A DNA stretch of 64,000 nucleotides from Achatina immaculata (Eukaryota > Mollusca > Gastropoda > Stylommatophora > Achatinidae), in contig CM019710.1 of the NCBI GenBank assembly GCA_009760885.1, positions 3,016,633 through 3,080,632 of the forward strand, read 5' to 3'. The first letter of the stretch is position 1, and each line of letters opens with the position of its first letter. Below the pieces are notes generated by a model. The model did not search any database, was not told the DNA's origin, and worked only from the letters and a program-made list of their open reading frames with translations. The position numbers and the translations under genes were made by a program. Below are positions 22,311 to 33,635 of this stretch, in pieces.

Positions 22311-22398
22311 CACACATAACGATATAGGCCACTAAACATTTCACGCGTCAAAGATTTCGCAGTGGAAGTTAAAACTTCGAAAAAAACAAAACCGAGTG

Positions 22399-22576
22399 CT
22401 TCATCATTCATTCATTTCATTCATTTGCATGTCCTTTTCGGAACTTTGCCTCCCTAACGGCTCTCCTGTCGGCCTCTCGGTTGTGAACAAGATGATCTGC
22501 TGCTGATGCTTCCACTTACAGATCATCAACGATATCTTGCAGCCATCTCCGCCTTGATCTTCCTCTCTTTCTTTTT
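22399..22576 (-). mobile_element. LINE B, very short 3' end fragment
   Basis: ACCGAGTG at 22391-22398 recurs at 22577-22584, an 8-bp target site duplication. The insert is an ATTC tail followed by about 150 bases of LINE B 3' coding end in minus orientation, with GC-changing differences from other copies. Severe 5' truncation is normal for target-primed reverse transcription. Confidence 0.88.
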
Positions 22577-23023
22577 ACCGAGTGATTAGGTAAGTTAAAA
22601 TTGCTACATATTCAGATAAGAAATAAAACCATCTTCCACGAGGATGTAATTGAATCAGAAATGTAGAAGTGAATATAACTATGTATAAAGAAATGCAGAG
22701 TTTTAGATTTCGAAATTAGAGACATCAGAGAGCGACAGACCGCTCGCTTCAAGACATTCTTTAAAAAAAAAATTGTTAATTCTCTTTAGCAAAAAAAAAA
22801 AAAAACACAATCTCATAGAAACGGGATTTTTGCTACATATAAAGAGAAAAATATAATTAGATAAAAATGTTGTTCAAAAAGAAAAAAAAAAGATTATTCA
22901 GATAAAAGTTTTAGCTTAGAACCTTTCACGCTCAGCACAGGGGCTGATAATTCGACTTCAAGACAATGAGGAAAAGTTGGTTAACTCCCCTAGCATGGAA
23001 CGTAGAGCTTGATAATTTTATAC

Positions 23024-23063
<40 letters not shown>

Positions 23064-23064
23064 A

Positions 23065-23895
23065 GAATATTACGGTGCCATAAAAATTGGAGTTTATGAA
23101 ATACCAGAGATTACATATGCTGATAACACAGTATTACTGTCCACAACACAAAAAAGAATGGATAAACTAATTATGTCAGTCCGTAAGAACAGTGAAGAAC
23201 AAAACCTCTATCTTAATGCGAAGAAAACTAAATTGATGACAACTGACAAAACAAACAAGGCAGCTGATATATGTATCAATGAGGAAAAACTGGAAGAAGT
23301 GGAGAGTTTTGAATATCTTGGATCACTACTAACTAATAATGGAGATACAATGAGGGAAATTAAAAGGAGGACATCTATCGCACTTCAGAAATTAAAACAC
23401 ATAAAGAATCTGTGGAAAGAGACAGAAGTACAAAAATAAGATTTTTAAGGGCGTGCATCTTTCCCATCGCAACATATGCCTGTGAGACCTGGACACTTAA
23501 CAAAACAGCTGAGAAACACATAAATGCCTTTGAATGTAAATGCTACAGAAGAGTTCTTCAAATATCATGGACACAAAAAAGAACAAATATATCCATACTA
23601 CAAGAACTTAATAATGAAGAAGGCTGGCTAGTAAAGAGGATTAAAGAGAGAAAACTTAAATATCCTGGACACATTAAACGTCATGATAATTTAGAGAAGA
23701 CCGTCTTGGAAAGGTACATAATGGGAAAAAGAAAGAGAGGAAGACCAAGGCGAAGATGGCTGCAAGACATCGTTGACGATCTGCAAATGGATGCATCAGC
23801 AGCAGGCCATCTTGTTCACAACCGAGAGGCCTACAGGAGAGCTGTTAGGGAGGCAAAGTTCCACAAGGGACGTGCAAATGGCTGACTGACTGATC
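23065..23895 (+). mobile_element. LINE B in a TCTG microsatellite, duplication copy 1
   Basis: Begins AGAATATTACGG after (TCTG)n at ~23023-23064 and ends GGCTGACTGACTGATC before more (TCTG)n, so it inserted into the microsatellite. Its tail is GACT-like rather than GAAT, probably decayed. Confidence 0.9.
23071..23885 (+). pseudogene. LINE B RT remnant with inactivated YADD
   Basis: Motif C reads ITYADNTVLLST: the second catalytic Asp is Asn. A deletion near 23415 splits the frame between KNLWKETE and the second open frame (23412-23885), which carries YACETWTLNKTAEKHINAFE and KRKRGRPRRRW. The copy at 25.1 kb shares both lesions, confirming common descent by segmental duplication. Confidence 0.88.
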
Positions 23896-23904
23896 TAACT
23901 GGTC

Positions 23905-24600
23905 TTTCTATCTGTCTGTCTGTCTGTCTGTTATTTAAACTTCTGTGATTCTTTCTGTCATTCTAAACTTCTCCTCTTATTTCTTTCATTGTAAACCTAT
24001 GTCCGTCCGTCAATTCGTTTGTCTATCTATCTGTCTGTCTATTTGTCTCTCTGTCTTTCTATCTGTTTCTCTCTGTGTTTCTTTCTCTCTGACAGTCTAT
24101 CTATCTGTCTCTCTGTTTTTCTGTTTCTCTCTGTGTTTGTCTGTCTGTCTGTCTGTTCTCTATCTGTATGTCTCTCTCTGTCTGTTTCTCTCTCTGTCTC
24201 TCTGTCCATCGGTCTCTCTGTATGCCTGTCTCCCTGCCTGCCTCTATGTCTTTATGTCTCTCTGTCTGTCTCTGAATCTGTTTCTCTCCGTCAGTATGTC
24301 TGTTTGTTTCTCTCTCTCTCTCTCTCTGCCTATCCGTCTGCCTATCTGTCTCTCTATCTCTCTGTCTGTCTGTTTCTATGTATTTCTTTCTGTCTGTCTT
24401 TTACTCTTATGGTCTATCTATCTGTTTGTCTCTCTCTGTCTCCCTGTCGGTTTCTCTGTCTATCTATCTGTCTACCTCTCTGCCTGTCTCTCTGTCTGTC
24501 TCTTTCTCTCTGTCTGTCTGTCTATCTGTCTGTCTCTCTGTCTTTCTATCTGTCTGTCTCTCTGTCTTTCTATCTGCCTGTCTGTCTCTGTGTCTGTTAT
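23905..24600. repeat. (TCTG/TCTC/TATC)n tract
   Basis: About 700 bases of four-base repeats. It yields long leucine/serine/cysteine-rich frames that are artefacts. Confidence 0.95.
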
Positions 24601-25029
24601 TCTAAACATCTGTAATTCCTTTTGTGATACTAAACTTCTCTGCCACGAGGATGTAATTGAATCAGAAATGTAGAAGTGAATATAACTATGTATAAAGAAA
24701 TGCAGAGTTTTAGATTTCGAAATTAGAGACATCAGAGAGCGACAGACCGCTCGCTTCAAGACATTCTTTAAAAAAAAAAATTGTTAATTCTCTTTAGCAA
24801 AAAAAAAAACACAATCTCATAGAAACGGGATTTTTGCTACATATAAAGAGAAAAATATAATTAGATAAAAATGTTGTTCAAAAAGAAAAAAAAAAAAGAT
24901 TATTCAGATAAAAGTTTTAGCTTAGAACCTTTCACGCTCAGCACAGGGGCTGATAATTCGACTTCAAGACAATGAGGAAAAGTTGGTTAACTCCCCTAGC
25001 ATGGAACGTAGAGCTTGATAATTTTATAC

Positions 25030-25065
<36 letters not shown>

Positions 25066-25895
25066 AGAATATTACGGTGCCATAAAAATTGGAGTTTATG
25101 AAATACCAGAGATTACATATGCTGATAACACAGTATTACTGTCCACAACACAAAAAAGAATGGATAAACTAATTATGTCAGTCCGTAAGAACAGCGAAGA
25201 GCAGAACCTCTATCTTAATGCGAAGAAAACTAAATTGATAACAACTGACAAAACAAACAAGGCAACTGATATAAGTATCAATGAGGAAAAACTGGAAGAA
25301 GTGGAGAGTTTTGAATATCTTAGATCACTGCTAACTAATAATGGAGATACAATGAGGGAAATTAAAAGGAGGACATCTATTGCTCTTCAGAAAGTAAAAC
25401 AACTAAAGAATCTGTGGAAAGAGACAGAAGTAAAAAAATAAGATTTTTAAGGGCATGCATCCTTCCCATCGCAACATATGCCTGTGAGACCTGGACACTT
25501 AACAAAACAGCTGAGAAACACATAAATGCTTTGAATGTAAATGCTACAGAAGAGTTCTTCAAATATCATGGACACAAAAAAGAACACATATATCCATACT
25601 ACAAGAACTTAATATTGAAGAAAGCTGACTAGTAAAGAGAATTAAAGAGAGAAAACTTAAATATCCTGGACACATTAAACGTCATGATAATTTAGAGAAG
25701 ACCGTCTTGGAAAGGTACATAATGGGAAAAAGAAAGAGAGGAAGACCAAGGCGAAGATGGCTGCAAGACATCGTTGACGATCTGCAAATGGATGCATCAG
25801 CAGCAGGCCATCTTGCTCACAACTGAGAGGCCTACAGGAGTGCTGTTAGGGAGGCAAAGTTTCGCAAATTACATGCAAATGGCTGACTGACTGAT
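25066..25895 (+). mobile_element. LINE B, duplication copy 2
   Basis: Same 5' truncation and flanks as 23065-23895. Confidence 0.9.
25072..25890 (+). pseudogene. LINE B RT remnant, YADN, more decayed
   Basis: Shares YADN and the break after KNLWKETE with the 23 kb copy. It adds a 1-base loss near 25533 (after HINA) and stops at ~25627 and ~25825, so it has decayed further since the duplication. Confidence 0.87.
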
Positions 25896-25904
25896 CTAAC
25901 TGGT

Positions 25905-26830
25905 CTTCTATCTGTCTGTCTGTCTGTTATTTAAACTTCTGTGATTCTTTCTGTCATTCTAAACTTCTCCTCTTATTTCTTTCATTGTAAACCTATGACC
26001 GTCCGTCAATTCGTTTGTCTATCTATCTGTCTGTCTATTTGTCTCTCTGTCTTTCTATCTGTTTCTCTCTCTGTTTCTTTCTCTCTGACAGTCTATCTAT
26101 CTGTCTCTCTGTTTTTCTGTTTCTCTCTGTGTTTGTCTGTCTGTCTGTCTATTCTCTATCTGTATGTCTCTCTCTGTCTGTTTCTCTCTCTGTCTCTCTG
26201 TCCATCGGTCTCTCTGTATGCCTGTCTCCCTGCCTGCCTCTCTGTCTTTCTGTCTGTCTGTCTGTCTCTGAATCTGTTTCTCTCCGTCAGTATGTCTGTT
26301 TGTTTCTCTCTCTCTCTCTCTCTCTCTCTGCCTATCCGTCTGCCTATCTGTCTCTCTATCTCTCTGTCTGTCTGTTTCTATGTATTTCTTTCTGTCTGTC
26401 TTTTACTCTTATGGTCTATCTATCTGTTTGTCTCTCTCTGTCTCCCTGTCGGTTTCTCTGTCTATCTATCTGTCTACCTCTCTGCCTCTCTCTCTGTCTG
26501 TCTCTTTCTCTCTCTCTCTGTCTATCTATCTGTCTACCTCTCTGCCTGTCTCTCTGTCTGTCTCTTTCTTTCTGTCTGTCTGTCTATCTGTCTGTCTTTC
26601 TCTCTGTCTTTCTATCTGTCTGTCTCTCTGTCTTTCTATCTGCCTGTCTGTCTCTGTGTCTGTTACTCTAAACATCTGTAATTCCTTTTGTGATACTAAA
26701 CTTCTCTGCTTATATCTCTTATTGTAATCCTCTCTCCGTATATCTGTCTGTCCGTCTGTCTCTCTGTCAGTCTCTTCGTCCATCAGTCCGTTTGTCTGTC
26801 TGTCTGTATGTGTGTCTGTCTGACGTCTCG
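25905..26830. repeat. (TCTG/TCTC)n tract
   Basis: Duplicate of 23905-24600, plus a second TCTG stretch at ~26735-26830 after a short unique break. No gene. Confidence 0.94.
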
Positions 26831-26969
26831 CCGTACGTCATTCATTCCTGTCATCTCTTCACAATCTATCTACTACTTCCTATGTCTATCTGCGTATAGA
26901 TATTCCTCACATCCATAATTCCCATCTAATGAGCAGTTCTATATTTTTCCACTCATTTTCCCCTCCAAA

Positions 26970-27842
26970 GTTTCTATCTAAACACTTACTGTCCCCGTCC
27001 TAAGTTTCTATCTAAACACTCACTGTCCCCGTCCTAAGTTTCTATCTAAACACTTACTGTCCCCGTCCTAAGTTTCTATCTAAACACTTACTGTCCCCGT
27101 CCTAAGTTTCTATCTAAACACTTACTGTCCCCGTCCTAAGTTTCTATCTAAACACTTACTGTCCCCGTCCTAAGTTTCTATCTAAACACTCACTGTCCCC
27201 GTCCTAAGTTTCTATCTAAACACTTACTGTCCCCGTCCTAAGTTTCTGTCTAAACACTCACTGTCCCCGTCCTAAGTTTCTATCTAAACACTTACTGTCC
27301 CCGTCCTAAGTTTCTATCTAAACACTTACTGTCCCCGTCCTAAGTTTCTGTCTAAACACTCACTGTCCCCGTCCTAAGTTTCTATCTAAACACTTACTGT
27401 CCCCGTCCTAAGTTTCTATCTAAACACTTACTGTCCCCGTCCTAAGTTTCTATCTAAACACTTACTGTCCCCGTCCTAAGTTTCTATCTAAACACTCACT
27501 GTCCCCGTCCTAAGTTTCTATCTAAACACTTACTGTCCCCGTCCTAAGTTTCTATCTAAACACTTACTGTCCCCGTCCTAAGTTTCTATCTAAACACTTA
27601 CTGTCCCCGTCCTAAGTTTCTATCTAAACACTCACTGTCCCCGTCCTAAGTTTCTATCTAAACACTTACTGTCCCCGTCCTAAGTTTCTATCTAAACACT
27701 TACTGTCCCCGTCCTAAGTTTCTATCTAAACACTCACTGTCCCCGTCCTAAGTTTCTATCTAAACACTCACTGTCCCCGTCCTAAGTTTCTATCTAAACA
27801 CTTACTGTCCCCGTCCTAAGTTTCTATCTAAACACTTACTGT
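26970..27842. repeat. 34-bp minisatellite, about 25 units
   Basis: Unit CCGTCCTAAGTTTCTATCTA + AACACTTACTGTCC. Almost perfect homogeneity, with only TTACT/TCACT and TAT/TGT variants, indicates recent amplification. Confidence 0.95.
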
Positions 27843-28705
27843 TCCTTTCTTAAGTTCATCTCCAAGCTCTTACATTTCCAGTCATATGTTCGTCTCCAAA
27901 TTCTTTCCTTACCGAAAGATCGTCTGCAAACTCTTACCGTCACCGTCCTAAGTTCATCTCCAAGATCTTACTTTCCTTCTCTTAAGTAGGTCTTCAAGCT
28001 CTAACTTTCCTTGTCCTAAGTTCGTCTCACATCTCTTACTTTCACTGTCCTAACTTCGTCTCCAAGATCTTTCTTTTCTTGTGCTAAGTTCGTCTCCAAG
28101 CTTTTACTTTTCTGGTCCTACGTTTGTCTCCAAGATCTTACTTTCCTGGTAACAAGTTCGTCTCCAAGATCTTTCTTTTCTTGTGCTAAGTTCGTCTCCA
28201 AACTCTTATTTCCTGGTCCTAAGTTTGTCTCCAAGCTTTTACTTTTCTGGTCCTACGTTTGTCTCCAAGATCTTACATTCCTGGTAACAAGTTCGTCTCC
28301 GATCTCATATTTCCTGGTCCTAATTTCGTATCCAAACTCTTATTTCCTTGTCCTAATTTCGTCTCCAAGCTCTTATTTCCTGGTTCTAAGTTCGTCTCCA
28401 AGCTCTTATTTCCTGGTTCTAAGTTCGTCTCCAAGCTCTTATTTCCTGGTTCTAAGTTCGTCTCCAAGCTCTTATTTCCTGGTTCTAAGTTCGTCTCCAA
28501 GCTCTTATTTCCTGGTTCTAAGTTCGTCTCCAAGCTCTTATTTCCTGGTTCTAAGTTCGTCTCCAAGCTCTTATTTCCTGGTCCTAATTTCGTATCCAAG
28601 CTCTTATTTCCTAGTTCTAAGTTCGTCTCCAAGCTCTTATTTCCTGGTTCTAAGTTCGTCTCCATACTGTTATTTTCTGGTCCTAAGTTCTTCTCAAAGC
28701 TTTTA
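27843..28705. repeat. 33-bp minisatellite, diverged then homogeneous
   Basis: Units of GTTCTAAGTTCGTCTCCAAG + CTCTTATTTCCTG, irregular before ~28290 and regular after. It appears related to the preceding 34-bp array (TCCTAAGTT shared), so one may derive from the other. Confidence 0.92.
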
Positions 28706-29350
28706 TTAGTGCTGTGTGTTTTATGTTCATCTCTCTTAGTGCCGTGTGCTTTATGGTCATCTCTCTCAGTGCTGTGTGCTTTATGGTCATCTCTGTCAGT
28801 GCTGTGTGCTTTATGTTCATCTCTCTCAGTGCTGTGTGCTTTATGTTCATCTCTGTCAGTGCTGTGTGCTTTATGTTCATCTCTCTCAGTGCCGTGTGCT
28901 TTATGTTCATCTCTCTCAGTGCTGTGTGCTTTATGTTCATCTCTCTCAGTGCTGTGTGCTTTATGGTCATCTCTGTCAGTGCTGTGTGCTTTGTGTTCAT
29001 CTCTGTCAGTGCTGTGTGCTTTGTGTTCATCTCTGTCAGTGCTGTGTGCTTTATGTTCATCTCTCTCAGTGCTGTGTGCTTTATGTTCATCTCTGTCAGT
29101 GCTGTGTGCTTTATGTTCATCTCTGTCAGTGCTGTGTGCTTTGTGTTCATCTCTCTCAGTGCTGTGTGCTTTGTGTTCATCTCTCTCAGTGCTGTGTGCT
29201 TTGTGTTCATCTCTGTCAGTGCTGTGTGCTTTATGTTCATCTCTCTCAGTGCTGTGTGCTTTGTGTTCATCTCTGTCAGTGCTGTGTGCTTTATGTTCAT
29301 CTCTCTCAGTGCTGTGTGCTTTGTGTTCATCTCTCTCAGTGCCGTGTGCA
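28706..29350. repeat. 30-bp minisatellite, about 21 units
   Basis: Unit GCTGTGTGCTTTATGTTCAT + CTCTCTCAGT with two binary variants (CTCTCTC/CTCTGTC and TTATG/TTGTG). Period 30 is 10 codons, and all of several frames on both strands remain open across this and the 33-bp array. Confidence 0.95.
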
Positions 29351-29576
29351 TAATTTCTCATTACTTTCATGGTCAGACACAAATAAACAACTCTAGCAGG
29401 CGTGCTCAATCATAGATTGTTTGCTTTTAATCAGATGTCCGCAGAGGTAACAGAAAGTTTCGGGAAGAGATTACAAAACAAACGAACAAAAATTCATGAT
29501 AAAAGAAAAAGTGGAGTTTAAACTCTGGTAGATGCAGGAAATTGATATACGGATTTTTCTTTACCTGCCGAGGGAG

Positions 29577-29611
<35 letters not shown>
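29577..29611. repeat. (GATT)n microsatellite
   Basis: About nine units abutting the hairpin at 29611-29678; consistent with a retroposon tail. Confidence 0.93.
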
Positions 29612-29612
<1 letters not shown>

Positions 29613-29678
29613 CTTTATTTCAAAAGAGTTAAGAATTGGGCACGCAGGCCCAATTCTTAACCCTTTTGAAATAAAGAT
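29611..29678. repeat. Near-perfect inverted repeat, 31-bp arms, 6-nt loop
   Basis: Left arm 29611-29641 and right arm 29648-29678 pair with one mismatch; the loop is ACGCAG. The right arm, GCCCAATTCTTAACCCTTTT, resembles the retroposon-like tail at 54206-54260. The structure could be two such 3' tails joined head to head. Confidence 0.92.
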
Positions 29679-29689
29679 TAAATAAAGAT

Positions 29690-30175
29690 CATGTGTGAGT
29701 ACATGTATGTGATAATACGAGAGAGTGAGTGAGTACATGTGTGTGATAACACGAGAGAGTGAGTGAGTACTTGTGTGTGATAACACGAGAGAGTGAGTGA
29801 GTACATGTGTGTGATAACACGAGGTAGTGAGTGAGTATATTTGTGTGATAACACGAGGGAGTGAGTGAGTATATGTGTGTGATAACACGAGAGAGTGAGT
29901 GAGTACATGTGTGTGATAACACGAGAGAGTGAGTGAGTACTTGTATGTGATAACACGAGAGAGTGAGCATATGTGTGTGATAACACGAGAGAGTGAGTGA
30001 GTATATGTGTGTGATAACACGAGAGAGTGAGTGAGTATATGTGTGTGATAACACGAGAGAGTGAGTGAGTATATGTGTGTGACAACACGAGAGAGTGAGT
30101 GAGTATATGTGTGTGATAACACAAGAGAGTGAGTGAGTACATGGTGTGTGATAACACGAGGGAGTGAGTGAGTAC
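29690..30175. repeat. 36-bp minisatellite, about 13 units
   Basis: Unit GTGTGATAACACGAGAGAGT + GAGTGAGTATATGTGT. 36 is 12 codons, which explains the 227-252 codon minus-strand frames. Confidence 0.94.
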
Positions 30176-30279
30176 AAGATCGGGATACCAGGAAGTGTGT
30201 GAGTAGAAGAGAAGGGACACGAGGATGCAGATGTTAGTGGGTACAAGAGAGGAACATAAGGGAGTGAGAGAGAATATCT

Positions 30280-31655
30280 GTGGAAGAGGAGAGAGAGAGA
30301 GAGAGAGGCTGTGTGAAAGTCTGAGAGGGAGACATGAAATGTGAGCCTCAGGTGAGATAAGAAATTGAACAACTAGAAAGTCATTCAATAGCCTTCCCTG
30401 ATTTTGTGGCTCGCCTTGCAGCAAAAGGTTATACAAGACACTGGAACAGTTGGATGGTAAAAGACTAAGCCTCCGAGATCAAGAGGAAGATGACTAGGAA
30501 GGGATTATGAGGATTTAAAGCTGACATAACAAGGAGGATTAAGTTTAAAATATCTGAGGAATACAGACAGAAAGTAGGATGAAGTTAACATGAAGTGAGA
30601 GGGGAGTACTGCGGCTTTGGGGATGGAGGCTGGGAGGGAGGGAGCAGGTATATTGTAAAATAGTTTTAGGAGGAGAGGGAGAAAGAGTGTGTATATAAAG
30701 TAAGACAAGAGTATCGGGGGAAAAGGAAGGAGAGGTAGAACTGGAGAGAGAGAGAGAGAGAGAAGGATAATGTGTGAGAGATATGGAGAGGTAAAAAACA
30801 TGAGAGAGAAAGAGGAAAAGGATAAAGAGAGGTAGAAGTGGAAGGAGAGAAAGAGAGAGAAGGATAATGTGTGAGAGATATGGAGAGGTAAAAAAAGATG
30901 AGAGAGAAAGAGGAAAAGGATAAAGAGAGGTAGAAGTGGAGAGAGAGAGAGAGAGAGAAGGATAATGTGTGAGAGATATGGAGAGGTAAAAAAGATGAGA
31001 GAGAAAGAGGAAAAGGATAAAGAGAGGTAGAAGTGGAGAGAGAGAGAGAGATAGGGACAGACAGAGAATGAGAAAGACAGAAGAAGAGTATGAGACAGGC
31101 AGAGATAAAGAGAGACAGACAGAGAGTGAGAGAAGGACAAACTGAATGGTACAGTGAGACAGATAGAATATGAAAGACAGAGACACAGAGAGTGAAAGAG
31201 ACAGAGAGAAGGAAGGAATAGTGAGGGAAAAAGAGAAGACGGGAAAAGAAAATGAGATAGTTATAGAAGCACAGAGAATAGACAGAAAGGGAGAAACAGA
31301 AACAAACAAAAACAGAGACAGAGAGAAGAGCAGGAGAAAGAGAGAGAGAGACAGGGACATAGAGAGTGAGGAAAAGACGGACGGACAGACAGAGAGCGAT
31401 GGGGAGACAGAAACAAAGGGACAAAATAGAGAATGAATGAGAGACAGAAATAGAGAGAGGGCAGAAGGGAGAAAGAGAGAGATAGAGAGAGACAGTGAAA
31501 AAAAACTGCGACAAGGAGAGAAAGGAAGAAGAGAGAGGAAGAGACAAAGAGAGCCAGAGAGTAAGGAAGAGTGAGAGAGACAGAAAAATACAGAGTGAGA
31601 AGAGAGAGGGAGACACAAACACGGGGAGAAAGAGAGAGGGAGAGAGAGAGAGTTC
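30280..31655. repeat. Polypurine (GA-rich) tract, ~1.4 kb, with a 98-bp sub-repeat
   Basis: Strong strand asymmetry: the plus strand is almost wholly A and G from ~30730. GGATAATGTGTGAGAGATAT recurs at 30764, 30862 and 30960, a 98-bp period. Long S/L-rich minus-strand frames are composition artefacts. The stretch 30360-30600 is less biased and has no recognised gene. Confidence 0.92.
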
Positions 31656-31830
31656 TATTTTCTAACAGAATATAGGATTACTGATCTTTCAAGCGAAAAG
31701 ATCCCAGTTCATCCACGACCTCGCTTCATGCACTGAAATCTGTGCCACATCTTTCATCAATTATTTTCCTCCATTAAGCCTTAAATACCACACGACCCAC
31801 ATCTCTGGTAACACTCTGTGACAGTTCCGA

Positions 31831-33635
31831 CATCACGTGATCTTAAAATCTATGCCATTCTAGTTCTGTATATTCTTGGACTCTATTGTCACATTCAAAT
31901 TCTTGCCATGTTTGGACTAGATTGTCACATTCTCTTCATTGTATTACTGCTCTTCTATAAATCGTATACAAACCAACGCCACTCCCTTAATGGGTGAGTA
32001 ACTTCACAAGAAGAGACTGGAAGGAGTAACGTGCTCTTTGTCACGGAACTTCTTTTCTTACGCGTATCATTTGTCGAAATACGGAACTACTTTTGTCTCC
32101 ATTTTGCTTTCAGGAATCCCGATTTGTTTTCCTGCGTCTCCAGTTATTGAATACTGTCTTATTTATTCCTGTTGTCTCATTTCTTCCTGTTATCTTATTT
32201 TTCCTGTTGTCTTGCTTGTTCAAAGATTAACAAAATGCCAGAGGAAAACTGTTACAATGAATTATAAAGGAGGAAATCTGTGTTGTTGGGTAAACAGTTG
32301 AGAAAGAATAAACGGTTTTATCCTCGTCAAAATCTCTCGTTGAGAGACACATTCACTCTATCTCCAACCCCACCCCAACCCCTCATTTTTAATTTAGAAA
32401 CCCTTGCCAGCTCCTCGACACTTTCATCACCTCCGCTGTCGCAATGAATACCGGATGAGCTTTACCGTCGATAAATGGGTTTATAGTACCCAGTCGGTCC
32501 CGGCTTGCCTCTAGAGATTCGGGTTAGTGACGTCAGGTTTAAACGGGACGAGTAATCAGTCAGAAAATTGAAAAGTCCAAGAGCTAAACCGGTCACATGC
32601 GCAAAACTCACCATGGTAACTATCATCTTGTTCCGTATATGCGGAGAAAGTTCATTGTAATGGCTATTCGGCTTCTTTTGATCGCGGCAAAAATATGGGA
32701 CAGGGACCTGGACTAGAAGCTACAGCTGGGACAGACGCCCAGAATATAAAAACTAGAAAGACTGCAGGGAAAGCAGATGTAAATATTCCTGTTCCTAGAA
32801 GTAGTGTTGCCAACTCTGACACGCAAGAAAAATCCAATATGGAGGTGACTTTCTAGTCTAATGTCCAGCCTGGACGAGCCAGTTTAGATATTCCAGTCTT
32901 GTACCAGAGATGCCCTACTCTAATTTGTTTAGACAATATAGTGTATAAGATGTTCTAGTCGAATTTGTCTAGACTGTCTTGTTTCAAAGATGTCCTAGTC
33001 TAATTTGTCTAGACAATCTTGTGTCAGAGATGTTCTAGTTCAATTTGTCTAGACATTGTATTATAAACGTTGTGTTGTCATAGACAGACAAAATATTACC
33101 AATATCAAGGATTTTCTTGTCATAGTCAGCAAAATATTACCTGTGTCAGCTTTTTCCTGTCATAGACAGACAGAATGTCACTATATAATTATCCACAAAT
33201 AAACAGTCTACGTTAAGATATTTGAAACTGAAGTAGCAGATTATCAGATGAAACATCACATATGCCAACAACCAACCAACAGCATCCCACTTGCCAACAA
33301 ACATCAAAGCAGTATCCAACATGCCAAAAACCACCCAACTGTATCCCACATGCCAAAAACCAACGAGCAGTATCTCACATACCAACATCCAGCAAGCAGT
33401 ATCCCACATACCAAAACCAACAAGCAGTATCCCACATGCCAAAACCAAACAAGCAGTATCCCACATGCCAAAACCAACAAGCAGTATCCCACATACCAAA
33501 ACCAACAAGCAGTATCCCACATACCAACATTCAGCAAGCGGTATCCCACATACCAACAACCAACAAGCAGTATCCCACATACCAACAACCAACAAGCAGT
33601 ATCCCACATGTCAACAACCAACATGCAGTATCCCA
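31831..33635. repeat. Tandem segmental duplication IV, copy 1 (1805 bp)
   Basis: Begins CATCACGTGATCTTAAAATC and ends in the 29-bp array at 33635. It restarts at 33636 with a ~4-base overlap (ACAT) between the array unit and the block start. Holds an 87-codon frame at 32038-32301, conserved in the copy (33843-34106) but with no recognised motif. A 41-bp tandem (TCTAATTTGTCTAGACAAT type) lies at ~32920-33075. Confidence 0.93.
33262..33635. repeat. 29-bp minisatellite, about 13 units
   Basis: Unit CCCACATGCCAACAACCAAC + AAGCAGTAT. 29 is not a multiple of 3 but contains no stop in any plus frame, so the frames rotate every unit and remain open. Confidence 0.93.

Larger units (their letters stand above)
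22636..24642. repeat. Tandem segmental duplication III, copy 1 (2007 bp)
   Basis: From CCACGAGGATGTAATTGA to TAAACTTCTCTGC, containing a TCTG microsatellite, a LINE B copy and a long TCTG/TCTC tract. It restarts at 24643. The two LINE B copies are therefore duplicates, not two insertions. Confidence 0.95.
24643..26705. repeat. Tandem segmental duplication III, copy 2
   Basis: Offset 2007 from copy 1. It differs by small indels in the homopolymers and a ~50-bp extra block in the TCTG tract, and ends TAAACTTCTCTGC before diverging into TTATATCTC. Confidence 0.95.

Noticed and set aside
24019..26783. Leucine/serine/cysteine-rich frames up to 246 codons
   Set aside because: Translations of TCTG/TCTC microsatellites.
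26970..29350. Possible CRISPR-like repeat-spacer structure
   Set aside because: Direct units with no unique spacers, in eukaryotic DNA; ordinary minisatellites.
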